From assembly GCF_030063445.1 (NCBI RefSeq), contig NZ_JASITD010000014.1, positions 62,001-126,000 on the forward strand: 64,000 bases of DNA, read 5' to 3'. This DNA is from Hymenobacter sp. H14-R3 (GTDB lineage Bacteria > Bacteroidota > Bacteroidia > Cytophagales > Hymenobacteraceae). Shown here one piece after another: positions 34,838 to 42,202 of this stretch; positions within the stretch are counted from its first letter, which is position 1, and each line of letters begins with the position of its first letter. The position numbers and the translations under genes are program-made. Below the pieces are notes generated by a model. The model was not told the origin of the DNA. It made no database searches and saw only the letters and a program-made list of their open reading frames with translations.

Positions 34838-35476
34838 TCATTCCTCGTTTCTGATTTTCAACTCAGTACTCAGGTTGCGCTTGAGCATCCGCCGCCCGTT
34901 TTGCAGGTGGCTTTTGACGAGGTTGAGGGCCAGGCCGGTGGCGGCCACCACTTCCTGATACGATTTTTCTTCGAGGTAAAATAATTCCAGGCAGCGGCGC
35001 TGCTCGGCCGGCAGCTGGCTGAGGGCCAGCTCCAGGGCTTGCAGGTCGGCCTCGTGCTGGTCGGCGGCTTCGGCTTCCAGGCCGGCATCGGGCAGATGCC
35101 GGGCGGCGGCATTTTCCACATCGGTGGCCTCGGGCAGCAGCACCAGCACGCCGCCGCTGGCCGTGCCGCGCTGCCGGGCGCGCAGCTCCATAAGGCAAAA
35201 GTTGCGCGCCGTGGTGTAGAGCCAGGCCCCAAAGTTGTCGGGTGCGTGGGTGCGTAGCTTGGTCACGAGCTGCTCAAAGAGCTGCATAGTAGCATCTTGC
35301 GCATCTTCGTCGGGCGGGGCCAGGTAGCGTCGGCACACCGCAAACACCTCGGGCAGGTGCCGCTCATAGAGCGTGCCCAGCGCGGCCACGTCGCCGCCCT
35401 GGCGGTAGCGGGCCAGCACCTCCTGGTCGGAGAGGGCGGCGGCTGGGACGGTAGGGGCGCGGCGACTAAAGAACAC
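34838..35476 (-). CDS. ECF-type RNA polymerase sigma factor
   Basis: The product (212 residues from GTG 35476) has a sigma region 2 (LGTLYERHLPEVFAVCRRYL, DAQDATMQLFEQLV, NFGAWLYTTARNFCL) and a sigma region 4 (LPAEQRRCLELFYLEEKSYQ, GLALNLVKSHLQNGRRMLKR). This is the ECF layout lacking regions 1 and 3. The neighbouring anti-sigma gene is its likely partner. The start is unsure: GTG at 35512 would add 12 codons but overlaps a terminator. No promoter match is firm. Confidence 0.9.
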   Translation of the reverse strand: MFFSRRAPTVPAAALSDQEVLARYRQGGDVAALGTLYERHLPEVFAVCRRYLAPPDEDAQDATMQLFEQLVTKLRTHAPDNFGAWLYTTARNFCLMELRARQRGTASGGVLVLLPEATDVENAAARHLPDAGLEAEAADQHEADLQALELALSQLPAEQRRCLELFYLEEKSYQEVVAATGLALNLVKSHLQNGRRMLKRNLSTELKIRNEE

Positions 35477-35512
35477 GGCGGCAAAATACGCCCAACCGGC
35501 GCTAGAGCCCAC

Positions 35513-35547
35513 AAAAAAAGCCCACGCCGGGAGCGGCGTGGGCTTTC
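35513..35547 (-). terminator. Intrinsic terminator after the repeat-rich lipoprotein gene
   Basis: The stem GCCCACGCC/GGCGTGGGC with a short loop is followed on the minus strand by seven T. It separates this gene from the sigma factor gene. Confidence 0.9.
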
Positions 35548-35566
35548 ACTAGGCGGCAAACGTTGC

Positions 35567-36034
35567 TTAGTTGGCAGCGTTCTTCATGTTCTCCTTGGTT
35601 TCGCGGGCCGACTTGGCAGCGGCGTTGCCCATGGCGTCCATCTTGTTGCCAGCGGCATCCATTTTGTTCTCCATTTTGGCTTTGGCATCGGCGGCGTTGG
35701 CCTGCATTTTGTCGCCGGCGGCGTCCATTTTGTCGCCAGCGGCATCCATTTTGGCGTTCATTTTGTCGCCGGCGGCATCCATTTTGGCGTCCATTTTGTC
35801 GCCGGCAGCCTGCATTTTGGCGTCCATTTTGTCGCCGGCAGCCTGCATTTTATCGCCAGCGGCATCCATTTTGGCGTCCATTTTGTCGCCTACCTGGTCG
35901 GCGCTGGGGGTAGTTACTTCGGTGGTGGTAGTGGTGCTACCGTCGGGGTTGTCGGTTTTGGCGGTGTCGGTCGAGCAAGCGGTGAAGCTCAGGGCGATGG
36001 CGGCAGCGAACAGGGTTTTGAGTGAAGTATTCAT
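35567..36034 (-). CDS. Lipoprotein with repeating KMDAAGDKM helix
   Basis: The 155-residue precursor has a lipobox FTAC (Cys20), a Thr-rich stretch, and then about 95 residues of 11- and 7-residue units. These are of the form DKMDAKMDAAG and DKMQAAG. The units build an amphipathic, coiled-coil-like helix rich in Lys, Asp, Met and Ala. The tail SARETKENMKNAAN is of the same kind. I do not recognise a named family. The pattern resembles stress-related or LEA-like helical proteins. The DNA repeats are tandem and could vary in copy number. Confidence 0.75.
   Translation of the reverse strand: MNTSLKTLFAAAIALSFTACSTDTAKTDNPDGSTTTTTEVTTPSADQVGDKMDAKMDAAGDKMQAAGDKMDAKMQAAGDKMDAKMDAAGDKMNAKMDAAGDKMDAAGDKMQANAADAKAKMENKMDAAGNKMDAMGNAAAKSARETKENMKNAAN
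35640..35890. repeat. Tandem 33/21-bp coding repeat
   Basis: About eight imperfect units of ATCCATTTTGTCGCCGGCGG type lie in direct order within the lipoprotein gene. Units of 33 bases are mixed with units of 21 bases, matching 11- and 7-residue protein repeats. Confidence 0.85.
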
Positions 36035-36176
36035 AAAATTGAAAAAGAAAATGAGGAGCCAGTGAGTTTGTGCGGCTTAATTAGCGACGGGGCCAAAAGG
36101 TAACCTTAGGCGAAGCCGGGAAAACTAACTTTTTTGGGCCGCGCTAAGTATAGCCAGTTAACTTATCCTTTCTCTT

Positions 36177-36578
36177 ATGGACTCTACCGCCGCCACCCCG
36201 TACACGCCCCCCACGCCCGAAGTGCAGCTGCACATCAGCGACGAGCAAAACACGGCCTTGCTTACCGATACCCTCGCCCTGCTGGGCCAGGGCCTGCCCA
36301 ATGCCGACGGCGCCACCGGCCTGCGCGAGCTGGAGCGCTGGGAAACCGTGCTGGCCGCCAGCGACCGCCCTGGCCTGGCCAAAATAAAGCAGGAAATCAA
36401 GCTGTTGCGCGAAATGTTGGCTTCGTCCGACACCCAGGCTCACGAAGTGGCCGAGGTGCTGGCCAGCCTCGGGGCCGAAGCCGCCAAGGTAGGCGAGGAG
36501 TCGGCCAATGGCTACTCCGACGCCCTGCACCAGTTGAGCCGCACGCTCATTAAGGCCGGCAACCTGCTTTCGCGCTAG
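36177..36578 (+). CDS. Soluble helical protein of unknown function
   Basis: The 133-residue protein has no signal peptide. It starts with a Thr/Pro-rich segment and continues with amphipathic helices (LLTDTLALLGQGLP, IKQEIKLLREMLASS, DALHQLSRTLIKAGNLLS). No family is recognised. It begins at ATG and is followed by a very strong hairpin terminator, so it is probably transcribed alone. Confidence 0.65.
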   Translation: MDSTAATPYTPPTPEVQLHISDEQNTALLTDTLALLGQGLPNADGATGLRELERWETVLAASDRPGLAKIKQEIKLLREMLASSDTQAHEVAEVLASLGAEAAKVGEESANGYSDALHQLSRTLIKAGNLLSR

Positions 36579-36612
36579 CCGCCCAGCCACCCTACTTTTC
36601 TCCCCTTGCAAT

Positions 36613-36682
36613 GCCCCAAGTACGGGCAGGATACCGCTGGTTGTAGCCAACCGCCGGTAACCTGCCCGTACTTGGGTTTTTT
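36613..36682 (+). terminator. Long-stem intrinsic terminator
   Basis: A 16-base stem CCCAAGTACGGGCAGG/CCTGCCCGTACTTGGG encloses an inner GGTTG/CAACC hairpin and is followed by TTTTTT. It ends the 133-residue gene. Confidence 0.9.
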
Positions 36683-36796
36683 GGTGTGGCATGAGCGCGT
36701 TAGCGCACGCGATTTATTTGGTATAAAATATTGATTATAAGTTATTTATCCGTATTATCAACTTCATATTCATTAAATGTTCATTAAAAAGGCAAC

Positions 36797-36812
36797 TAAC
36801 GAGTTCGTTAGA
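36797..36812. promoter_or_regulatory. Short palindrome in the AT-rich leader of the secretion-like operon
   Basis: CTAACGAGTTCGTTAG has seven-base perfect arms around GT. It lies in the 286-base gap after the terminator, about 155 bases before the ABC gene. The upstream 70 bases are unusually AT-rich for this genome, as expected for a promoter. It is a candidate operator. No exact TAnnTTTG match was found nearby. Confidence 0.35.
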
Positions 36813-36968
36813 GGTAGATGACGCAAAACCAACGAACTACTGCTGCTCATCTTTACCCAACGTGTGCCTCACCGCGGTAGTTACCCATCCGCACCGCGCC
36901 GTTCCTGGCCGGCCAACTTCCACTAGCGGGCTCATCAACTACCTCATATACTGTCAATTAGAATACCT

Positions 36969-37991
36969 ATGGCTTCACACGCTAGGGCTGGCTTGCCGCC
37001 GCCCACTCCTTGGCAGCGCCTGGTGCGCATGCTCAACACGGAGCGCCGTACCATTCGCTACATCATTTTTTACGCTATCCTGACGGGGCTTATCAGCCTG
37101 TCGCTGCCGCTGGGCACGCAGGCCGTGTTCAACCTGGTTTCGACGGGGGCCGTGTTTGGCTCTACCTACATTTTGGTGGCCGTGGTGGTGGGCGGCGTGC
37201 TACTGGGCGGCATCCTGCTGGTGGGCCAAATGACGCTGGTAGAGGCCATTGAGCAGCGCATTTTTGCCAAGGCGGCCATCGAGTACGCCTACCGGCTGCC
37301 GCGCATCAAGGCCGAGGCGCTGGCCGGCCAGGACCCCCGCGAGCTGGTGAACCGCTTTTTTGACGTGCTCACCATTCAGAAGGGCCTCACTAAGCTGCTG
37401 GTAGACATCATGTTCGCCCTGTTGCAAATAGTGCTGGGCGTGATAGTGCTGGCCTTTTATCACCCCGTTTTTATTGGGTTTGGCGTGTTTACGCTGCTGG
37501 CGATGGCGCTGCTCTACATGCTCAACTACCGGCAGGCGCTGCGCACGAGCATCGACGAATCGGCCTATAAGTACGAACTGGTGGCCTGGCTCCAGAACGT
37601 GGCCGGCCGCCTGCAAGAGGTGCGCGACAGCGACGAGGAACAAGCCACCGCCCTCACCCGCGCCGACGAGCTGACGGCCGAGTACCTGCACGCCCGCAAC
37701 CAGCATTTTCGGGTGCTGAAAACGTACTACGCCTACGGGGTGGCACTGCGCACCGTGCTCACGGCGGGCCTGCTCATTGCGGGCACGCTCTTCGTGGTGT
37801 CGCGCCAAATGACGCTGGGCCAATTTGTGGCCGCCGAGGTACTTATCGTGATGATTAGCGGCTCGATAGAAAAGCTAATGACGAGTCTTAACACCATTTT
37901 TGACGTGTTGACGGGCGTGGAGAAGGTGGCGGCCCTCACCGACCTGCCCATGGAAGAATACAAAAAACCCGAAGCCCTGACCCATGCTTAA
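36969..37991 (+). CDS. ABC exporter membrane domain lacking an ATPase domain
   Basis: The 340-residue protein is an ABC_membrane-type domain with about six helices (near residues 28-50, 60-85, 140-190, 255-305). It has the typical coupling and intracellular-loop region (RFFDVLTIQKGLTKLLVDIM). It ends right after LNTIFDVLTGVEKVAALTDLP, which is where exporters normally continue into the nucleotide-binding domain. No Walker A, signature or Walker B motif exists in this protein or in its operon. HlyD and TolC genes follow, and its stop overlaps the HlyD start by eight bases. It is probably a type I secretion-like exporter that needs a separate ATPase, or does not use one. Confidence 0.82.
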   Translation: MASHARAGLPPPTPWQRLVRMLNTERRTIRYIIFYAILTGLISLSLPLGTQAVFNLVSTGAVFGSTYILVAVVVGGVLLGGILLVGQMTLVEAIEQRIFAKAAIEYAYRLPRIKAEALAGQDPRELVNRFFDVLTIQKGLTKLLVDIMFALLQIVLGVIVLAFYHPVFIGFGVFTLLAMALLYMLNYRQALRTSIDESAYKYELVAWLQNVAGRLQEVRDSDEEQATALTRADELTAEYLHARNQHFRVLKTYYAYGVALRTVLTAGLLIAGTLFVVSRQMTLGQFVAAEVLIVMISGSIEKLMTSLNTIFDVLTGVEKVAALTDLPMEEYKKPEALTHA

Positions 37992-39360
37992 TCTCTCCAA
38001 CCAAAACGTGGCCGAGGAGGTGTGGAAGCAGGTGCCCCGGCAGTCGCGCCCCGAGCTGCTGCGCACCTACGCCAGCCGTAAGCTGGGCCGCATCCTGGGG
38101 GTGATTGGCCTGGCATTTCTGATTATCCTGTTTTTACCCTGGCGCCAAACCATTTACGGCACCGGCACGCTCACGGCCCTTACGCCGCAGGACCGTCCGC
38201 AAAACGTTCAGAACCAGATAGCGGGCCGCATCGAGCACTGGAATGTGCGCGAGGGCCAGCTGGTGCACCGCGGCGATACGCTGCTCATGCTCTCCGAGAT
38301 AAAGGACGAGTACTTTGACCCCAACCTGCCCGAGCGCCTGCGCGAGCAACTGGCCGCCAAGCGCGGCAACGTGGCCGCCAACGTGGCCAAGATATCGGCC
38401 ACCGACCAGCAGCTCGCCGCCCTGCGCACCACCCTGGAAGTGCAATTGTCGTCGGCCCGCAACCGCGTGGAGCAGGCCACCAACACCGTGAGCAGCGAAC
38501 GCGCCGACCTCGTAGCCGCCCAAAGCTTTTACGCCACCACCCTCTCGCGGCTGGCCCGCTACGAGGAAGGCTACAAAAACGGCTTGTTCTCGCTCACCGA
38601 CATCGAAACGCGCCGCCTCAAGCTGCAAGAGGACCTGGCCAAGGTAACGGCCCAGCGCAACAAGCTGGCCAGCAGCCTCGATGGCCTGGCCATTGCCCGC
38701 ATCGAGCTGGCCAACCTGCGCGCCAAGTATGACCAGGACCTGGCCAAAAACCTGTCCGACCGCAGCTCGGCCGTGTCGAGCCGGGCCAGCTCGGAGGGCG
38801 AGGTGTCGTCGCTGCGCAACAAAATCAGCAACGTGGCCGTGCGCCGCGGCCTCTACGTGGTGCGCGCGCCCCAAACCGGCTTCATCGTGCGCGCCCTCAA
38901 AGCGGGTATTGGCGAAACGATTAAGGAGGGCGAATCCATTGCCACGCTCCAGCCCGAGGCCCCGCTGCTGGCCGCCGAGATGTACGTGCGGGCCATGGAT
39001 GTGCCCCTCATTCAGCGCGGGCGCCGGGTGCGCATTCAGTTCGATGGCTGGCCGGCCATCCAGTTTTCGGGCTGGCCCTCGGTGGCCGTGGGTACGTTTG
39101 GCGGTTATGTCACGGTGATTGACGTGGTGAGCAGCCCCGGCGGCAAGTACCGCCTGCTGGTGCGCCCCGCTCAGCCCCAGCCCGGCGACCAGCCCTGGCC
39201 CAAGCAGTTGCGCCTGGGCTCGGGCGTGCAGGGCTGGGTTATCCTCGACTCGGTGCCCGTGTGGTACGAAATCTGGCGGCAGCTCAACGGCTTCCCGCCC
39301 ACCCTGGGCACCGAGCCCGACGGCACCCCCGTGAAGGAAGACAAGGAGAAAGCCAAGTAG
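37984..39360 (+). CDS. HlyD-family periplasmic adaptor
   Basis: The 458-residue protein has one membrane helix near residues 36-56 (GVIGLAFLIILFLPW). A lipoyl-like half follows (NQIAGRIEHWNVREGQLVHR), then long coiled-coil helices (about 100-275). The second lipoyl half is LYVVRAPQTGFIVRALKAGI, and a beta-barrel domain closes the protein. This is the layout of type I secretion adaptors. The overlap with the ABC membrane gene and the three-base gap to the TolC gene mark a tight operon. Confidence 0.9.
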   Translation: MLNLSNQNVAEEVWKQVPRQSRPELLRTYASRKLGRILGVIGLAFLIILFLPWRQTIYGTGTLTALTPQDRPQNVQNQIAGRIEHWNVREGQLVHRGDTLLMLSEIKDEYFDPNLPERLREQLAAKRGNVAANVAKISATDQQLAALRTTLEVQLSSARNRVEQATNTVSSERADLVAAQSFYATTLSRLARYEEGYKNGLFSLTDIETRRLKLQEDLAKVTAQRNKLASSLDGLAIARIELANLRAKYDQDLAKNLSDRSSAVSSRASSEGEVSSLRNKISNVAVRRGLYVVRAPQTGFIVRALKAGIGETIKEGESIATLQPEAPLLAAEMYVRAMDVPLIQRGRRVRIQFDGWPAIQFSGWPSVAVGTFGGYVTVIDVVSSPGGKYRLLVRPAQPQPGDQPWPKQLRLGSGVQGWVILDSVPVWYEIWRQLNGFPPTLGTEPDGTPVKEDKEKAK

Positions 39361-39363
39361 CCC

Positions 39364-40932
39364 ATGTATTCATTCGCGTTGATTTTCAAAGTTTTATACT
39401 TAGCGGCGGCTGGCCCGGCCCGGCGCTGGCTGCCCGCGCTGGCGCTGCTGGCCGGCCTGGCGCACTCTGCCCGGGCCCAGGCCCCGCAGCTGCCCGCCCG
39501 CCGGCCGGGCCTGGAGCGCGCGCGCCTCCAAACCGAGCAGCTGGGCGAGGTGCAGCCCGACGACACGGCCAAGGTGTTTTCGCTGCAAGACCTGGCTGAC
39601 CTCGTGTTTGCCAACCACCCCATTGTGAGGCAGGCCGCCCTGCTCAGCGACGAGGCCCGCAGCCAGGTGCTGCAAGCCCGCGGCGGCTTCGACCCCAAGC
39701 TGGGCTCCGACTTCCGCCGCAAGCAATTTGGTGGTACTGAGTACTATAATAACTGGGGCACCGAGCTGAAGGTGCCCCTCTGGCCCGGCGGCATCGACCT
39801 CAAGGCCACCTACGACCGCTACGCCGGCACCTACGTCAACCCCGAAAGCCGCACGCCGCTCAACGGCCTGGCCGGCGTGGGGCTGTCCATCCCCATCGGC
39901 CAGGGCCTGCTCATTGATGCGCGCCGCAGCACCCTGCGCCAGGCCCAAATTATGCAGACCGCCGCCGAGGCCGACCGCGTGAAACAGATAAACGAGGTGT
40001 GGCTGCAAGCTGCCAAAGACTACTGGACCTGGTACTACACCTTCCAGCAGGCGGCCCTCATCCGGGAGGGTGTAGCGCTGGCCGACCGCCGCTTCCAGGG
40101 CACCGCCCGCCGCGCCCAGATTGGCGACCAGGCCCCCATCGACTCGGTGGAGGCCCAGATAACCGTGCAGGACCGCCAGGTGCAGGCCACCCAGCTGCAA
40201 GTAGACCTGCAAAACGCCCGCTTAGTACTATCTAACCACCTCTGGAACAACAATAACCAGCCCGTGGAGCTGCCGCGCTACGCCGCGCCCCAGGTGCCCG
40301 TGCGCGACACCGTGCGCCGCGCCGAGTACCAGCGCCTCGCCGAGCTGGCCGCCGCCAGCCACCCCACCCTGGTGAAGCTGGGCGCCAAAAGCCGCCAGCT
40401 TGGCATCGAGGAGCGCTACCGCCGCGAGATGCTTAAGCCCAAGCTCAACCTGACGGGTACGCTCATCAGCCAGGGCAATTTTTATCAGAATGAAGTACCT
40501 GACTACTACCGGTTTGGGCTCGATAACCACAAAGTGGGGGTTGACTTTGCCTTCCCGCTGTTTTTGCGCGCCGAGCGCGGCAAGCTGCAATACACGCGCA
40601 TCCAAATTAAGGAAAACGTGCTGGAGCAGCAGCAAAGCCAGCGCACCATCGTGACGCAGGTGAGCACGGTATACAATAGCCTCAAGGCCTACGAGCGCCA
40701 GCTGGTGCTGCAAACCCAAACCATTGCCAATCAGCGCATTCTGCTGCGCGCCGAGCTGGCCAAGTTTGAGCTGGGCGAAAGCACCATCTTCCTCATCAAC
40801 GCCCGCGAAACCAAGCTCATAGACCTCAGAATCAAGCAGGAAAGCCTGCGGGCCAGCTACGAAAAATCGCGCGCCGAGCTGTACTACTACGCCGGCAGCC
40901 GCTCGGCCGGCCCGCCGCCCAGCCTGCCCTAA
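39364..40932 (+). CDS. TolC-family outer-membrane channel
   Basis: The 522-residue precursor has a signal peptide (hydrophobic WLPALALLAGLAHSARAQ). Two OEP-type repeats of coiled-coil helices and beta strands follow. Examples are LADLVFANHPIVRQAALLSD, AAKDYWTWYYTFQQAALIRE and the late LLRAELAKFELGESTIFLIN, a common TolC motif. It starts three bases after the HlyD gene. It would provide the exit duct for the ABC/HlyD pair rather than for the RND pump, which has its own channel. Confidence 0.9.
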   Translation: MYSFALIFKVLYLAAAGPARRWLPALALLAGLAHSARAQAPQLPARRPGLERARLQTEQLGEVQPDDTAKVFSLQDLADLVFANHPIVRQAALLSDEARSQVLQARGGFDPKLGSDFRRKQFGGTEYYNNWGTELKVPLWPGGIDLKATYDRYAGTYVNPESRTPLNGLAGVGLSIPIGQGLLIDARRSTLRQAQIMQTAAEADRVKQINEVWLQAAKDYWTWYYTFQQAALIREGVALADRRFQGTARRAQIGDQAPIDSVEAQITVQDRQVQATQLQVDLQNARLVLSNHLWNNNNQPVELPRYAAPQVPVRDTVRRAEYQRLAELAAASHPTLVKLGAKSRQLGIEERYRREMLKPKLNLTGTLISQGNFYQNEVPDYYRFGLDNHKVGVDFAFPLFLRAERGKLQYTRIQIKENVLEQQQSQRTIVTQVSTVYNSLKAYERQLVLQTQTIANQRILLRAELAKFELGESTIFLINARETKLIDLRIKQESLRASYEKSRAELYYYAGSRSAGPPPSLP

Positions 40933-40973
40933 GCCGCCGCGCCCGACCTTTGCGGCCGTTACCCGCGCTGCTT

Positions 40974-41969
40974 ATGATTACGCTTTACGACCCCTTCGAG
41001 GGCATGCAATTCGGCCCCGGCCGCTGCTTCCTCACCGGCCAGCCCGTGGGCCCGGCCGCTACCGTGTCCGTGTTTTCCGACTGGCTAACAACCACTTACG
41101 GCCTGGCCGAGCGCCCCATTTACCTGCTCGACCAAAGCCACACCACCTACGCCGCCCTGCGCCTGCCGCTGGTGCCGGCCCTGCACGCTCGCCTGGCCGC
41201 GCTGGAAGCCGAGGTGCAGGCCGCCGCCCTGGCCGGCCCCGCCGCCCTGCGCGCCCTGCCGCCCGCCCGCCTGTGGCAGTGGCTGGGCAAGATGTTCTAC
41301 GGCATCTTTGCCGCCGAACTGGTGCAGCAGCAGGAGCCGCTCATCAAGCCCCAGTATCCGCTGGCCGAAAACGTGCATTTACTCCAGCGGTTTCGGGCGT
41401 TTTTTCAGCTGCTGCAAGGCCTGCGCGTGCCCACCGACTACGCCGATTTTATCCCCGGCTCGGTGTTCGTGCTCGAAGTGGATGCGGCCTACGAAGCCCC
41501 GGCCTTTGAGTACGACGACGACCTCAATACGCTGGTTTTCAGCATTAAAATGGGTAACGCCGTGGTAGTGGGCACGTTGGTGGATATCGGCTTCATCAGC
41601 CAGGCCATGCGGCAGGTGTACCACGATGCCCAGCGCCCGCTGCACCCCGCGCAAGTAGCTGAATTTAAGGCCCGGGCCTACTACGCGGCCTACCTGCTGG
41701 CAGCCGTGCCCGACGTATACCCCCGCCGCCCCGGCCCCCTCGACCCCCCCGGCACCGAGCTGGTCCTCGACGCGCTCGTGGATGACGTGACGGCCACCAT
41801 CTTCAACCCCTGGGACAACCTCGGCTACGCCCACACCCTCACCGGCCTCTGGCCCCGCTGGGGCATCGGCGAAGACCGTATTCTGGCCAACCCCTTCCAG
41901 CCCATGAGCCTGCTTTATAATGCCGAGGGCCAGGTGCAGAGCGCCGCCGAGGCGGCCGTGTGGCTGTGA
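40974..41969 (+). CDS. Unknown protein at the end of the secretion-like operon
   Basis: The 331-residue soluble protein has no signal peptide. It begins MITLYDPFEGMQFGPGRCFL. The first part, with CFLTGQPV, resembles a short metal-binding or zinc-ribbon-like opening but has only one cysteine pair candidate. The rest is helical, with VPTDYADFIPGSVFVLEVDA and TATIFNPWDNLGYAHTLTG. I do not recognise the family. It is 41 bases downstream of the TolC gene on the same strand and may be co-transcribed. The ATG at 40974 is preferred to a TTG at 40950. Confidence 0.65.
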   Translation: MITLYDPFEGMQFGPGRCFLTGQPVGPAATVSVFSDWLTTTYGLAERPIYLLDQSHTTYAALRLPLVPALHARLAALEAEVQAAALAGPAALRALPPARLWQWLGKMFYGIFAAELVQQQEPLIKPQYPLAENVHLLQRFRAFFQLLQGLRVPTDYADFIPGSVFVLEVDAAYEAPAFEYDDDLNTLVFSIKMGNAVVVGTLVDIGFISQAMRQVYHDAQRPLHPAQVAEFKARAYYAAYLLAAVPDVYPRRPGPLDPPGTELVLDALVDDVTATIFNPWDNLGYAHTLTGLWPRWGIGEDRILANPFQPMSLLYNAEGQVQSAAEAAVWL

Positions 41970-41972
41970 GGA

Positions 41973-42070
41973 GCCCCACCCCCGGCCCCTCCCCTGCGGG
42001 GGAGGGGAGCCTAACGTTCGCGCGGACGAAAAGCCCCCCTCCCCCGCAGGGGAGGGGCCGGGGGTGGGGC
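41973..42070. repeat. Near-perfect palindrome, repeat family C copy 2
   Basis: Arms of about 40 bases (GCCCCACCCCCGGCCCCTCC then CCTGCGGGGGAGGGG) are almost exact reverse complements around a loop of about 18 bases. It begins three bases after the stop of the preceding gene. It shares the outer arm GCCCCACCCCCGGCC with the element at 20074. Confidence 0.92.
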
Positions 42071-42151
42071 AGCCCGGTAGAGCAGGTACCAGAGCGGCTC
42101 GCGCAGAGCGAATAACCTCCGCCGAACGCCCTACCCGCCTCGCCCGTATGC

Positions 42152-42185
42152 AAAACCCCGGCCTCGCAACGAGGCCGGGGTTTTT
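42152..42185 (+). terminator. Intrinsic terminator upstream of the royal-jelly-family gene
   Basis: The stem AAAACCCCGGCCTCG/CGAGGCCGGGGTTTT with a three-base loop and T run could end the secretion-like operon. It works poorly on the other strand only because no gene points that way. Confidence 0.88.
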
Positions 42186-42202
42186 AGTAACCTTCCTTTT
42201 CC

